A DNA stretch of 64,000 nucleotides from CAZIZT01 sp964544085 (GCA_964544085.1 CAZIZT010000027.1:1-64000); one strand, 5' to 3'. Positions 15,983 to 25,578 are shown, counted from the stretch's first letter. Numbers and translations: made by a program. Notes: generated by a model from the sequence alone, not told the origin.

Positions 15983-16737
15983 GTTACATCAGGTTTGAGA
16001 AGCATAATGGTACCGGTGTGCTCTATCTGGCAAGAAGCGAGAAGCTGAATGCCATTGATGAACGGTTCATGGATGAGCTTCAACGGTTTCTTGATACCGT
16101 TGAGGGAAGCAATATAAGAGCGCTGATTGTAACCAACGCTGACTCCGATGTGTTTGCCTCTGGCGGGGATATTGGCTACTTTCTTACGCTCAATACTGCA
16201 AACGATGCACGAATGATGGCCTACAGGATGCATGTACTGCTCAACCGATTCGAAGAACTTGAAATACCTACAGTTTGTGCTATAAACGGTTCGGCGATAG
16301 GTGGTGGTGCTGAGCTTGCCGTTGCGTTTGACATACGCTTTATGCGCAACGACAGCTTCATCCAGTTTAAGGAAAAGCAGATTGGGGTTACTACCGGGTG
16401 GGGTGGCACATATAGACTTGTGAGGCTTGTTGGTTACTCTACGGCTTTGAAATTGTTACTCTCAGCCGAGAAGGTCGATGCTAAAACAGCTATCAGAATA
16501 GGCCTTGTGGATGAGATTTACGATAGGGATGTGCTGCTGAAAAAGGCCCTTGAGTTCTGCGAGACTTTCAGCGATGATGATCTCAGGCTTGTTAGGTATA
16601 TTAAACGCCTTGCGAGGCAATCGATGTTCCTTGAGAGGGATAGCTACATGGAGCTTGAGCGCAGGCTCTTTTCGGAGAGCTGGATGTTTGGTAAAAGGGA
16701 AGAGATGATGAAGAGATTTGTAAAAAAGGAGCGCTGA
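15979..16737 (+). CDS. Enoyl-CoA hydratase/isomerase (crotonase) family protein
   Basis: 252 aa from TTG 15979, overlapping the mtnA stop as TTGA, with GGAGGG about 9 nt upstream. Crotonase signatures: oxyanion-hole segments around SGGDIGYF and INGSAIGGGAELAVAFD, and a Glu in KEKQIGVTTGWGGTYRL at the hydratase glutamate region. The second Glu of true hydratases is less clear, so an isomerase or other crotonase activity is possible. No acyl-CoA dehydrogenase or thiolase is adjacent. Confidence 0.82.
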   Translation: MSYIRFEKHNGTGVLYLARSEKLNAIDERFMDELQRFLDTVEGSNIRALIVTNADSDVFASGGDIGYFLTLNTANDARMMAYRMHVLLNRFEELEIPTVCAINGSAIGGGAELAVAFDIRFMRNDSFIQFKEKQIGVTTGWGGTYRLVRLVGYSTALKLLLSAEKVDAKTAIRIGLVDEIYDRDVLLKKALEFCETFSDDDLRLVRYIKRLARQSMFLERDSYMELERRLFSESWMFGKREEMMKRFVKKER

Positions 16738-17648
16738 TGGGATTTTTAAAGAGCATCTCTGAGAAGCTTTTTAAAACAAAAGAGAGCTTCACAAAGAAGA
16801 TACACGAAGAATCGGTGAAGGATGAACCGATAACGGATGAGTATCTTGAGTTTATCGAAGAGCTTCTCATAGAGGCTGACTTTGGCGTGAAAACAACGCG
16901 GAAGGTGATGGAGGCGATAGAGGAGGGTATAGAGGATGGCTCGATAAAGACGCGCCGGGATGTGGAGTACCGTATCAGGGAAGTTTTCCTGGATATACTG
17001 CAGAAGGTAGAAAAACCGCTTGAGATCAGGAAGAAGCCGTTTATTGTGCTGGTTGTGGGTATAAACGGGTCAGGTAAGACAACCACAATTGGAAAGCTTG
17101 CAAGCTTAAATACGGATAAGGGTAAAAAGGTTATGCTGGTGGCGGCAGATACATTTAGGGCAGCCGCAATAGATCAGCTTGAAATCTGGGCGAAGAGAGC
17201 CGGCGCATCGATAGTTAAGCAGAAGGAGGGTTCAGATCCTGCTGCTGTTGCCTATGATGGTGTCTCCAGCGCCGTTAGCAAGAATATGGACCTGGTGCTT
17301 GTGGATACAGCTGGTAGATTGCACACGCAAAGAAACCTGATGAACGAGGTGATAAAGGTCAAGAAAGCCATAACAAAGGCGTATCCGGAGGCGCCACACG
17401 AGATTATGCTGGTTCTTGATGCAACAATTGGTCAAAACGCAGTAAATCAGGCTCGGGAGTTTAACAGGGCGCTGGGTGTTACCGGCATTGTACTGACAAA
17501 AATGGATGGTACTGCAAAGGGTGGCATTATCGTAGCCATTAGCGAGGAATTCGGTATACCGATCAGGTATGTTGGTATTGGTGAGTCTATAGAGGATTTG
17601 AAGGTGTTTAATGCCCGGGATTTCGTGGAATCGGTTTTCGTGCCATAA
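16737..17648 (+). CDS. ftsY: Signal recognition particle receptor FtsY
   Basis: 303 aa, the N and G domains without a long acidic A domain. GTPase motifs are intact: GINGSGKTTTIGKLA (G1), DTFRAAAIDQLEIW (G2/insertion box), DTAGRLHTQ (G3) and TKMDGTAKGG (G4). It docks ribosome-nascent chain-SRP complexes at the inner membrane. Its ATG shares one base with the upstream stop (TGATG). Confidence 0.97.
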   Translation: MGFLKSISEKLFKTKESFTKKIHEESVKDEPITDEYLEFIEELLIEADFGVKTTRKVMEAIEEGIEDGSIKTRRDVEYRIREVFLDILQKVEKPLEIRKKPFIVLVVGINGSGKTTTIGKLASLNTDKGKKVMLVAADTFRAAAIDQLEIWAKRAGASIVKQKEGSDPAAVAYDGVSSAVSKNMDLVLVDTAGRLHTQRNLMNEVIKVKKAITKAYPEAPHEIMLVLDATIGQNAVNQAREFNRALGVTGIVLTKMDGTAKGGIIVAISEEFGIPIRYVGIGESIEDLKVFNARDFVESVFVP

Positions 17649-17662
17649 ATAGGAGGTGTGAT

Positions 17663-18919
17663 ATGAGTGCAATAATTGATGTTTCAGCCATTGAAATTCT
17701 TGATTCGAGGGGAAATCCAACAATCAGGTGCAAGGTGGTCACAGAAAATGATGTAGTAGGCATTTCGGAGGTTCCATCCGGTGCATCTACCGGGGAAAAG
17801 GAAGCAAAGGAGCTGCGCGACAACGATCCTGAGCGCTTCGGTGGGAAGGGTGTGCTTAAAGCCGTTGAGAACATTAATGAACGTATAGCCGATGAGGTTG
17901 TGGGGATTGAGGTTACCGAGCAATCAGAGATAGACAATGTGATGCTGGAACTGGACGGAACGCAGGATAAGTCCGAACTGGGTGCAAATGCCATTTTAGC
18001 AGTGTCCCTTGCAGCAGCAAGAGCAGCATGTAATGAGCTTGGCATACCGCTTTATAGGTATATCGGAGGATTGCATTCGGTTTATCTGCCTATTCCAATG
18101 CTAAATGTCCTCAACGGCGGTAAGCATGCGGATAACAATGTTGATTTTCAGGAGTTTATGATTGTTCCTGTTGGCGCTGAGAGCTTCAAGGAAGCCATGC
18201 GGATGGCCAGCGAGACCTTTCATTCGCTCAAGTCCATTCTAAAGCAAAAGGGGCTCTTTACAGGTGTGGGTGATGAAGGTGGATTTGCACCGGACCTTCA
18301 GTCCAATGAGGAGCCACTTGAACTTCTGTTGGAGGCTATCGAAAAGGCAGGTTATAAACCGATGGATGATATTGCGCTTGCTCTGGATCCTGCAGCGAGT
18401 GAGTTCTACCATGATGGTTACTATCATGTGGGTCAGGATAGACTTTCAAGTGACGATATGATCGAGCTCTATGAAAGGCTAATAGAAAAGTACCCGATCA
18501 TTTCTCTGGAGGATGGACTCGCAGAGGATGATTGGGATGGATGGGAGAAGCTAACCCGCCAGCTTGGCGACAAAATACAGCTTGTCGGCGACGACATATT
18601 CGTTACGAATGTGAAGATCATTCAGGAGGGTATCGATAGAGGCATTGCCAACGCAGTGTTAATAAAACCCAACCAGATAGGAACGCTTACAGAGACGCTT
18701 GATGCCATCAGGCTTGCTGAGGATGCCTGCTACAACCTTGTGATCTCACATAGATCCGGGGAGACAATGGACACCTTCATTGCTGATTTAGCGGTGGGTG
18801 TAAATGCTGGCATGATTAAAACGGGTTCAGCATGCAGGGGTGAAAGGATTGCCAAGTACAACAGGCTTATTGAGATAGAAGAGGAGCTCTCACCCTATGG
18901 CGAGTACCCGACCTGGTAA
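17663..18919 (+). CDS. eno: Enolase
   Basis: 418 aa, with GGAGGTG before the ATG. SRGNPTIRC, PSGASTGEKEA, the catalytic loop GVGDEGGFAP, metal ligands in LALDPAASEF, ISLEDGLAEDDWDGW and VGDDIFVTN, the catalytic Lys in LIKPNQIGT and SHRSGETMDTFIADLAVG are all present. It interconverts 2-phosphoglycerate and phosphoenolpyruvate. The ftsB-like gene starts within its last 23 bp. Confidence 0.98.
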   Translation: MSAIIDVSAIEILDSRGNPTIRCKVVTENDVVGISEVPSGASTGEKEAKELRDNDPERFGGKGVLKAVENINERIADEVVGIEVTEQSEIDNVMLELDGTQDKSELGANAILAVSLAAARAACNELGIPLYRYIGGLHSVYLPIPMLNVLNGGKHADNNVDFQEFMIVPVGAESFKEAMRMASETFHSLKSILKQKGLFTGVGDEGGFAPDLQSNEEPLELLLEAIEKAGYKPMDDIALALDPAASEFYHDGYYHVGQDRLSSDDMIELYERLIEKYPIISLEDGLAEDDWDGWEKLTRQLGDKIQLVGDDIFVTNVKIIQEGIDRGIANAVLIKPNQIGTLTETLDAIRLAEDACYNLVISHRSGETMDTFIADLAVGVNAGMIKTGSACRGERIAKYNRLIEIEEELSPYGEYPTW

Positions 18920-19187
18920 GCTTTTCAGGATTATCTTTTATATACTTGTAGCCATAGTTATCTCCGTGATAGGTAAGAACATTTATACGAAGCAGATGCA
19001 GATCAGGCATCTAAAAAAGGAGTCTGCTGCGCTGGATAAGAAGATATCAAATATCAAAGATAGAATCAGAAGCATTAAGCGCGACATCAGCATGGCAAAA
19101 GACCCAAATTATATCAAGCACAAGGCAAAAGACGAGTATTTGATGCTGGATAAAGATGAAAGCGTGATAATATTCCACGACAACTGA
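18897..19187 (+). CDS. FtsB/DivIC-like septum formation protein
   Basis: 96 aa: a short cytoplasmic N-terminus, one membrane helix (residues ~10-26), a periplasmic coiled coil (~30-68) and a C-terminal motif (YIKHKAKDEYLMLDKDESVI) of the DivIC/FtsB family. Its place directly after enolase is the conserved eno-ftsB arrangement of many bacteria. Expected partner of FtsL and FtsQ in the divisome. Confidence 0.85.
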   Translation: MASTRPGKLFRIIFYILVAIVISVIGKNIYTKQMQIRHLKKESAALDKKISNIKDRIRSIKRDISMAKDPNYIKHKAKDEYLMLDKDESVIIFHDN

Positions 19188-19195
19188 ACGGCTGG

Positions 19196-20341
19196 ATGCT
19201 TGTCTTGAAGGGAAGATACGGAGAGGCCATAGTTTATGCAGATAGAATAGAGGAGGGTGCACTCTCTCAGATAAAAAACCTTGTGGATCATCCCATATCT
19301 AAGGATGCCAATGTGCGCATCATGCCCGATGTGCATGCGGGTGTCGGGTGTGTTATTGGTTTCACTGCTAAGCTGGGAAGGATCGTTGTTCCAAACTTGA
19401 TTGGGGTTGATATTGGCTGCGGTGTGCTCGCCTTTAAGTTTCGCGGAATGAAGCTAAAAGAGTCGGATTTCAGGCGGATAGATGCAATAATCAAGCAAAA
19501 CATACCCTCCGGGACCCGCATAAGGGATGTTTTTTCTCCCTACGCTATGCGTGTTGCTGAAGATTACCTGAAACTGGACTTCTCAAGCTTTCAGAAGAGC
19601 CTTGGAAAGTTGTGTGACAAAACCAAGCAGGATCGTGTGTACGTTCTAAATTCCATAGGTACACTCGGAGGGGGTAACCATTTTATAGAGATCAATGCCT
19701 CAAGTGACGGTGTTTATTTTGTTGTTCATACAGGATCAAGGAACTTCGGTTTGAATGTTGCCAACTATCATCAGAAAAAGGCAAAGAAGCTGTGCCGGGC
19801 GCCGGTGCCCCCTGGCATGGAGTACCTCGATGGGAAGGATGCGCAGGAGTACATGGAAGATATGAAGATAGCGCAGACCTATGCCAGGTTAAACAGGTAC
19901 ACTATCATGATAACCTTAAAGGAGCTTTTTACCGAAACCGTTGAGAGTGAGGTCATTGAAAGTGTTCATAACTACATAAACTTCGATGACGGCATAATCA
20001 GGAAGGGTGCTATATCCGCCCACAGAAACGAGAGGCTGTTGATACCCTTTAATATGGCTTACGGTACACTAATCGGTATAGGGAAGGGCAATAGGGATTG
20101 GAACTTCTCCGCTCCGCATGGTGCTGGCAGAAGGATCTCCAGAAAACGTGCCAGGAAAGAACTGTCGGTTAAGGAGTTCAGAAAGGCTATGGGTGGAATA
20201 TACTCCACATGTGTAGGCAAGAAAACGATAGATGAGAGTCCCATGGCTTATAAGGATGCAGAGGAGGTGCTCAAGTACCTTGATGAAACCGTTGAGGTTG
20301 TGGAGATAGTTAAACCGGTTTACAACTTTAAGGCGGCTTAG
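19196..20341 (+). CDS. RtcB-family RNA ligase
   Basis: 381 aa, shorter than the ~400-480 of canonical RtcB. The metal-site Cys is in GVDIGCGV, the histidine ligands are in GTLGGGNHFIE and HTGSRNFG, and the guanylylated His is probably in SAPHGAGRRISR. The family seals 2',3'-cyclic phosphate and 5'-OH RNA ends with GTP and Mn2+. No archease partner is adjacent. The active site looks complete; the short length suggests one of the minor RtcB branches, whose substrates are poorly known. Confidence 0.88.
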   Translation: MLVLKGRYGEAIVYADRIEEGALSQIKNLVDHPISKDANVRIMPDVHAGVGCVIGFTAKLGRIVVPNLIGVDIGCGVLAFKFRGMKLKESDFRRIDAIIKQNIPSGTRIRDVFSPYAMRVAEDYLKLDFSSFQKSLGKLCDKTKQDRVYVLNSIGTLGGGNHFIEINASSDGVYFVVHTGSRNFGLNVANYHQKKAKKLCRAPVPPGMEYLDGKDAQEYMEDMKIAQTYARLNRYTIMITLKELFTETVESEVIESVHNYINFDDGIIRKGAISAHRNERLLIPFNMAYGTLIGIGKGNRDWNFSAPHGAGRRISRKRARKELSVKEFRKAMGGIYSTCVGKKTIDESPMAYKDAEEVLKYLDETVEVVEIVKPVYNFKAA

Positions 20342-20343
20342 AT

Positions 20344-21660
20344 ATGGAAATCAATATCGTCGGTGCCGGTTTAGCCGGTGTAGAGTGTGCTTGGGCCATA
20401 GCCAATCGTGGATATAGGGTGAATCTATTTGAGATGAAACCTGTTCAATTCAGCGAGGTACACAGGAATCCAAATCTTGCCGAAATTGTTTGTAGCAACT
20501 CATTTGGTGCTATACCGATAACAACTGCAAGCGGGGTACTAAAAAAGGAGATGGAGATATGTTCATCCATCGTCATTGAGAGCGCCTACCTCTCGAAGGT
20601 TGAAGCCGGCAAGGCTCTGGCTGTGGATAGAGAACGCTTTTCGAAGATTATAACAGAAAAGATAGAGGCGCATCCAAACATCAGATTGATAAGGGAGCCT
20701 GTTTCTGAGCTGAACGATAGGGATATATGGATTGTAGCCTGTGGACCACTGTGCTCGGAGAAGCTTGCTTTCTGGTTGAAACGGCTTTTTGGAGATAGAT
20801 TTCTGCACTTTTACGATGCCATTGCACCGATTGTGTATGCCGATAGTGTGGACTACTCCAGGGGTTTCTGGGGCTCTCGCTATTCCGATGAAAAGGATTA
20901 CTTCAACTGCGTAATGAACGAGGATGAGTACGAGCTGTTTTACAGGGAGCTTATAAAAGCCGAGAAGGTCAGGTTGCGTGAATTTGAGAAGAACTACTAT
21001 GAAGCCTGTTTGCCAATAGAGGAGCTTGCAGAAAGGGGAAAACAGACGCTGCTGTTTGGGCCGTTAAAACCTGTGGGTTTGAAGTACAATGGCAAAACAC
21101 CATTTGCAGTTGTGCAATTGAGAAAAGAAAACAGGGAGGCAACCCTCCTTGGCATGGTTGGTTTTCAGACGCGCCTCACCTATCCCGAACAAAAGAGGGT
21201 GTTTAGGTTGATACCTGCCCTGAGGAATGCAGAATTTGCAAAACTGGGTAGTGTTCATAGAAATCTATTTATCGACTCGCCTCGTCTGCTCAACGAATTT
21301 TTGCAGCTTAGGGATTACCCAAACATATTTTTTGCAGGTCAGATTACCGGGGTTGAAGGCTACATGGCTTCTGCTGCAAGTGGTATATATGTGGGTATGA
21401 ACGTAGCCCTGTTTTTGAAGAGCGGTAAGATGCTGAGGCTACCTAAGCAAAGCATGATGGGTGGACTGGTGGATTACATAACTACCAAAGAAGGTGAATT
21501 TCAGCCGATCGGTGAGAATTTTGGTTTCATAGGGAGCGTCAGGGCAAAAAACAAGAAGGAAAAGAGACTGCTACAGGCAAGGATAGCAATCGAGAATGTG
21601 AGAAGGTGGAGAGAAGAGTATGAAGGTTACTTTACTCAGGCACACACCCAATCCGGATGA
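20344..21660 (+). CDS. trmFO: FADH2/methylene-THF-dependent tRNA m5U54 methyltransferase
   Basis: 438 aa. FAD-binding GAGLAGVECAWAIANRGY at the N-terminus; conserved LAEIVCSNSFG, LKKEM, FYDAIAPIV and FAGQITGVEGYMASAASG. TrmFO makes 5-methyluridine at position 54 of tRNA using methylene-tetrahydrofolate and FAD. Its 3' end overlaps thyX by 41 bp, and ThyX uses the same two cofactors for dUMP. Confidence 0.96.
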   Translation: MEINIVGAGLAGVECAWAIANRGYRVNLFEMKPVQFSEVHRNPNLAEIVCSNSFGAIPITTASGVLKKEMEICSSIVIESAYLSKVEAGKALAVDRERFSKIITEKIEAHPNIRLIREPVSELNDRDIWIVACGPLCSEKLAFWLKRLFGDRFLHFYDAIAPIVYADSVDYSRGFWGSRYSDEKDYFNCVMNEDEYELFYRELIKAEKVRLREFEKNYYEACLPIEELAERGKQTLLFGPLKPVGLKYNGKTPFAVVQLRKENREATLLGMVGFQTRLTYPEQKRVFRLIPALRNAEFAKLGSVHRNLFIDSPRLLNEFLQLRDYPNIFFAGQITGVEGYMASAASGIYVGMNVALFLKSGKMLRLPKQSMMGGLVDYITTKEGEFQPIGENFGFIGSVRAKNKKEKRLLQARIAIENVRRWREEYEGYFTQAHTQSG

Positions 21661-22297
21661 GCTGGCAGCGAAAGCAGCAAGGGTGTGTTACAGTAGCTCG
21701 CCCGTTGATAAGATCGTGTTAAACAAAGAAGAGCAGGAGAAGTTGTTGAAACGAGTGATTAGATCAGGACACCACTCCGTTCTTGAACATGTTAGCTTCA
21801 CCTATGCACTTGAAGGTTTAAGCAGGGTCGCCACGCACCAGCTTGTTCGCCACAGGATAGCAAGCTACTCCCAGAGGAGTCATAGATATACCGATGTAGG
21901 AAAAGAAAGCTTTGTGGTGCCACCGTCTGTGGCTGAGAATCCAGAGGCTCGTGCTATCTTTGATAGGGTAGTGGATGAGGCAACATCCGCTTATCGCAGG
22001 CTCATTGATCTGGGAATAAAGCGGGAGGATGCCCGATTTGTCATACCACAGGCTGTGAGTTCTGCGATTGTAGTTACCATGAATGCCAGGGAGTTGTTAC
22101 ACTTCTTTTCACTTCGCTGTTGTGTTAGGGCTCAATGGGAGATCCGAGATGTGGCAATAGAGATGCTGAAACTTGCCAGGGCTTGCGCTCCACTCATTTT
22201 CGAAAATGCCGGTCCTGCATGCGTTAGGGGCAGGTGTCCTGAAGAGAAGCCCTGCAGCAACATCTCAGAGATACGAGCTTACTTTAAGTCCCTATAG
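21620..22297 (+). CDS. thyX: Flavin-dependent thymidylate synthase
   Basis: 225 aa. The ThyX signature RHR-x7-S is intact in RHRIASYSQRS, with HHSVLEHVSFTY upstream and RFVIPQAV downstream. It makes dTMP from dUMP with methylene-THF, NAD(P)H and FAD, without forming dihydrofolate. It starts 41 bp inside trmFO, so translation of the two is probably coupled. Confidence 0.97.
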   Translation: MKVTLLRHTPNPDELAAKAARVCYSSSPVDKIVLNKEEQEKLLKRVIRSGHHSVLEHVSFTYALEGLSRVATHQLVRHRIASYSQRSHRYTDVGKESFVVPPSVAENPEARAIFDRVVDEATSAYRRLIDLGIKREDARFVIPQAVSSAIVVTMNARELLHFFSLRCCVRAQWEIRDVAIEMLKLARACAPLIFENAGPACVRGRCPEEKPCSNISEIRAYFKSL

Positions 22298-22299
22298 CC

Positions 22300-22977
22300 A
22301 TGGCTTCAACGCTGTTCGTTATAGCAACACCCATCGGCAACATGAAAGATATTACCATCAGGGCTCTGGAGACACTGAAGAGCGTGGATGTGATTCTTGC
22401 CGAAAGCCCAAAGCACTCATTAAGGCTGTTTGAGCATTACGGCATCGATCCAAAAAAACTCATCAAGTACAACGATCATACGAGTTTAAAGGTTATTCCT
22501 GTGGCAATGGAACTTGCTGAAGCTGGAAAGGATATAGGTTTGATAACCGATGCTGGTACACCAACCATACAGGATCCCGGCTATAGGATTGTCAGGGCTT
22601 TTAGGGATAGGGGTTTCAGGGTTGTTCCGGTGCCGGGTCCAAGCGCTATTATGGCAGCTTTATCCGCAAGTGGTATGCCGACGGATAAATTTCTGTTTCT
22701 TGGTTTTTTACCCCGCGGTGCTCAAAGAAAAAGAAATATCTTGAAAAAGTACGATCTGGATGCAACTATTGTCCTATACGAATCTCCCAACAGGGTTTCT
22801 GCAACCCTTGAGGCGATAGCTGATGCGCTTGGTGAAAACAGACAGGTTGTGGTTGCCCGTGAACTGACAAAGGTGTACGAAGAGTTTTTGGAAGGCAGCG
22901 CCTCGGAACTCGCCACACTGTTTAAAGGGGAAAGGAAACCAAAAGGTGAATTTGTGATACTGATCAGAAAGGCGTAA
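22300..22977 (+). CDS. rsmI: 16S rRNA (cytidine1402-2'-O)-methyltransferase
   Basis: 225 aa. Tetrapyrrole-methylase fold: ATPIGNMKDITIRALE, then LITDAGTPTIQDPGYRIV, VPGPSAIMAALSASGM and FLGFLPRG, and VLYESPNRV, all RsmI hallmarks. It lacks the short C-terminal helical extension of ~280-aa homologues. Starts 2 bp after thyX. Confidence 0.93.
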   Translation: MASTLFVIATPIGNMKDITIRALETLKSVDVILAESPKHSLRLFEHYGIDPKKLIKYNDHTSLKVIPVAMELAEAGKDIGLITDAGTPTIQDPGYRIVRAFRDRGFRVVPVPGPSAIMAALSASGMPTDKFLFLGFLPRGAQRKRNILKKYDLDATIVLYESPNRVSATLEAIADALGENRQVVVARELTKVYEEFLEGSASELATLFKGERKPKGEFVILIRKA

Positions 22978-22982
22978 GCCGC

Positions 22983-24443
22983 ATGGGCGGAATGTACAGG
23001 AACGCAAAGATCATATCTGCATTTACACTTGTTAGCCGCATCTTTGGGTATTTAAGAGATCTTGTTATAGCCAGATACTTTGGAACAAGCATCTATACGG
23101 ATATGTTCTTCATAGCCTTTCGGATGCCTAACTCATTCAGGCGTCTGATAGGTGAGGGTGCAATGAATAGTGCAGTTGTGCCGGTTCTATCGAGTGTGGA
23201 CGAGGATAGAAAACCTCTGGTGGTTTGGAATCTTGTGTTTGTTATGGGGTCAATTCTCTTGCTGCTAACACTTCTGGGTCTTCTCTTCCCGAGATTGCTG
23301 ATAACGGTTTTTTCACCTGGCTATTTATCGCCTGATAAGCTGCCACTCATGAAAAATATTGTACGAATCACATTTCCATACCTCTTTTTTGTGGGTTTGT
23401 ATGTGTTATTCATGGGAATTCTTAACTCCTATAACCGTTTTGCTATCGCTGCCTTCGCACCGACGCTTCTAAACATCTCTATTATTGTTTGTGTTCTGCT
23501 TTCTTTTCACGTCTTTAAAAATCCTGTTTATGCATTGTGTCTGGGAGCTTTGATTGGTGGTGTTTTGCAGGCTCTGTTGACATTCGCAAGATTAATAGGC
23601 CTCCGGATTCGCTTTGTCTTTTATGCAGGAATTGCAAAAGAGACATCGGAGATACTGAGGATTATGATCATTGCAGCAACTGGTGGTTTGATGATGCAGC
23701 TTACACCGATTGTGGATGCACTTATGGCGAGCTTTATGCCCCAGGGTAGCTTCTCGTATCTTTACTACGCAAACCGTCTCTATCAACTACCGTATGCAGT
23801 CTTTTCCCTTGCTCTCACCCAGAGTTCCATTGTTGATTTCTCCCGATTATCCAATAAAGAAGAGGTTTTAAACAGCTTAAACGGGGCATTGAAACTCGTT
23901 AGTCTTGTTTCCATAACGGTGACGCTCTATTTTCTATTTTTCGGTTTCGATGTTATTCGAGCGCTTTTTGAGCACGGTAAATTCTCGGCTGTTTCCGCAA
24001 AAAACACCTATTGGGCTTTGGTCCTTTTAATACTTGGTTTTTTCTTTCAATCGCAGAGCAAACTGCTTGCCAATGTTTTCTATTCGCACAAGGATCCGAA
24101 AACGCCTTTGAGGGCATCGTCTATAAGTGCCGGTGTTTCTGTGTTGATGGCTGTGTTACTTGGTTACTATTTCGGTTTCAGGGGACTTGCTTTTGCCACA
24201 ACACTGGGTAGTATTGCCAATATGTTTCTCCTTGCATACTTCGTAAATCGGCGCGTTGAGCGTGGCTCCATTGGTGTGGAGCGATTCTTCAATCTTGATG
24301 CTGTGGCACTCTTTGTTCTGCTGAGTTTTGCCTCCCTTGCTATTAAACGCTCTCCCTTTGGTAGCTTTGAGCATCTCGTTTTCGCAACGGCTCTGTACTC
24401 GTTTTTCTTTTTCATCTTCTACAAAAAATTGCAATTGAGATGA
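22983..24443 (+). CDS. murJ: Lipid II flippase MurJ (MviN)
   Basis: 486 aa with 13-14 membrane helices. The N-terminus (FTLVSRIFGYLRDLVIARYFG) and FRMPNSFRRLIGEGAMNSAVVP carry the Arg-rich family motifs. It flips lipid II to the periplasm for peptidoglycan synthesis. Confidence 0.94.
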   Translation: MGGMYRNAKIISAFTLVSRIFGYLRDLVIARYFGTSIYTDMFFIAFRMPNSFRRLIGEGAMNSAVVPVLSSVDEDRKPLVVWNLVFVMGSILLLLTLLGLLFPRLLITVFSPGYLSPDKLPLMKNIVRITFPYLFFVGLYVLFMGILNSYNRFAIAAFAPTLLNISIIVCVLLSFHVFKNPVYALCLGALIGGVLQALLTFARLIGLRIRFVFYAGIAKETSEILRIMIIAATGGLMMQLTPIVDALMASFMPQGSFSYLYYANRLYQLPYAVFSLALTQSSIVDFSRLSNKEEVLNSLNGALKLVSLVSITVTLYFLFFGFDVIRALFEHGKFSAVSAKNTYWALVLLILGFFFQSQSKLLANVFYSHKDPKTPLRASSISAGVSVLMAVLLGYYFGFRGLAFATTLGSIANMFLLAYFVNRRVERGSIGVERFFNLDAVALFVLLSFASLAIKRSPFGSFEHLVFATALYSFFFFIFYKKLQLR

Positions 24444-24464
24444 AAATTCCTACAATTCACAGGT

Positions 24465-25250
24465 GTGAAGCCCGCAGGTTTGATTAAAAGATCCGATACG
24501 CTGAAGATACTCTACGCAGTTGTATCAATTGTGCTGATTGTTTCTATTCCTCTTCTATATTCGGATTTGTACAATCGCATTCTCTACAGCGTGTTCAAGG
24601 ATGCTTTTGTTTCAGCCGATGTTGTGGCTATCTCCCCAGCGTACGTTTCTGGTGTGATAAAGAAGATCTACGTTAAGCCGGCGGACAAGGTCAAAAAGGG
24701 TCAGATGATTGTTTTGATAGACGATACCATGTATAAGGCGGACCTTGGAAAGAAGCTCATCAGACTCAAGCTTGCCTCATCAAAGCTTAAAAAACTAAAA
24801 AAAGCTGGGGCGTGTGACTCAGATCAGGAGTGTATGGAGCTAAAAGAGCAGGTGAGCTTATTGAAACAGGATGTAAGGATTGCCCGGTTGATGCTTTCCT
24901 ACACGCGCATTGTAAGTCCCATAGATGGTATTGTTGCAAAAGTGGCCATGCATGCCGGGGATACTGTGAGTCCCTCTCAGGTAATAATGTTTCTCTATAA
25001 CCCTTCTACACTCTACATCAGAGCCTTCATTCCTGTTGAGGATGCTTACTATTTTCGGGACAATATGAAGGTTATGATCAAGTTGGCTGGCGGTAAGGTA
25101 ATCACCGGAAAGGTTGTTCATATCGGCGGTGTGGATGAATTCAAGGTGTGTAACAGGGGGCACCCGGTTGTGCCTGTGCGCATAGATGTGGATAAGAAAC
25201 AGCGAGCCGAGTTACATTTTGGTGAGCCTGTTAGGGTTATGGTCAAGTAG
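24465..25250 (+). CDS. HlyD-family membrane fusion protein (orphan)
   Basis: 261 aa from GTG 24465 with AGG upstream. One membrane helix (residues ~13-32), a biotinyl/lipoyl-like half (ISPAYVSGVIKKIYVKPADKV), a coiled-coil hairpin of ~60 residues containing a close Cys pair (about 112 and 118), the second lipoyl half (YTRIVSPIDGIVAKVAMHAGD) and a beta-barrel domain. Resembles the EmrA/YibH type. No inner- or outer-membrane partner is adjacent, so the transported substrate is unknown. Its TAG stop abuts the convergent TAG stop in TAGCTA. Confidence 0.82.
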   Translation: MKPAGLIKRSDTLKILYAVVSIVLIVSIPLLYSDLYNRILYSVFKDAFVSADVVAISPAYVSGVIKKIYVKPADKVKKGQMIVLIDDTMYKADLGKKLIRLKLASSKLKKLKKAGACDSDQECMELKEQVSLLKQDVRIARLMLSYTRIVSPIDGIVAKVAMHAGDTVSPSQVIMFLYNPSTLYIRAFIPVEDAYYFRDNMKVMIKLAGGKVITGKVVHIGGVDEFKVCNRGHPVVPVRIDVDKKQRAELHFGEPVRVMVK

Positions 25251-25568
25251 CTAAAAGAAGTAGTGGAAGATCATGTCCAGCCTGCCATGCATTATCATGT
25301 ATTTGCCCGAGAAGCGCATAACATCCTTGATTTTTGATCGTTTTGATGGTGCGTAACAGTGAACCTTGCAGTGTTTGCATTGGGGCTTGGGATCAAGAGG
25401 GCACATCTGGTTTCTCTTTAAGGCGTACTGGAGAAGCTCGTAGCACTCTTTGCATAAGCCCTCCTTGAATTCTTTCACACCATGCTTCAAATGATTTTCC
25501 CGGCAGTAGACGGTTATAAAACTGCGTAGTATCTTCTCGTCCTTCTTGATGCGTTTCTCTTTTCTCAT
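25251..25568 (-). CDS. Nitrous oxide-stimulated promoter family protein (small Cys-rich)
   Basis: 105 aa, basic, with cysteines in VYCRENH, GLCKECYELL, MCPLDPKPQCKHCKVHCY and a conserved tail (IKDVMRFSGKYMIMHGRL). This matches the small family named after a nitrous-oxide-stimulated promoter; its function is unknown, and the Cys pattern suggests metal or Fe-S binding. It follows the flavodiiron gene on the same strand, separated by a strong hairpin. Confidence 0.75.
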   Translation of the reverse strand: MRKEKRIKKDEKILRSFITVYCRENHLKHGVKEFKEGLCKECYELLQYALKRNQMCPLDPKPQCKHCKVHCYAPSKRSKIKDVMRFSGKYMIMHGRLDMIFHYFF

Positions 25569-25578
25569 GGCGCCTGAT

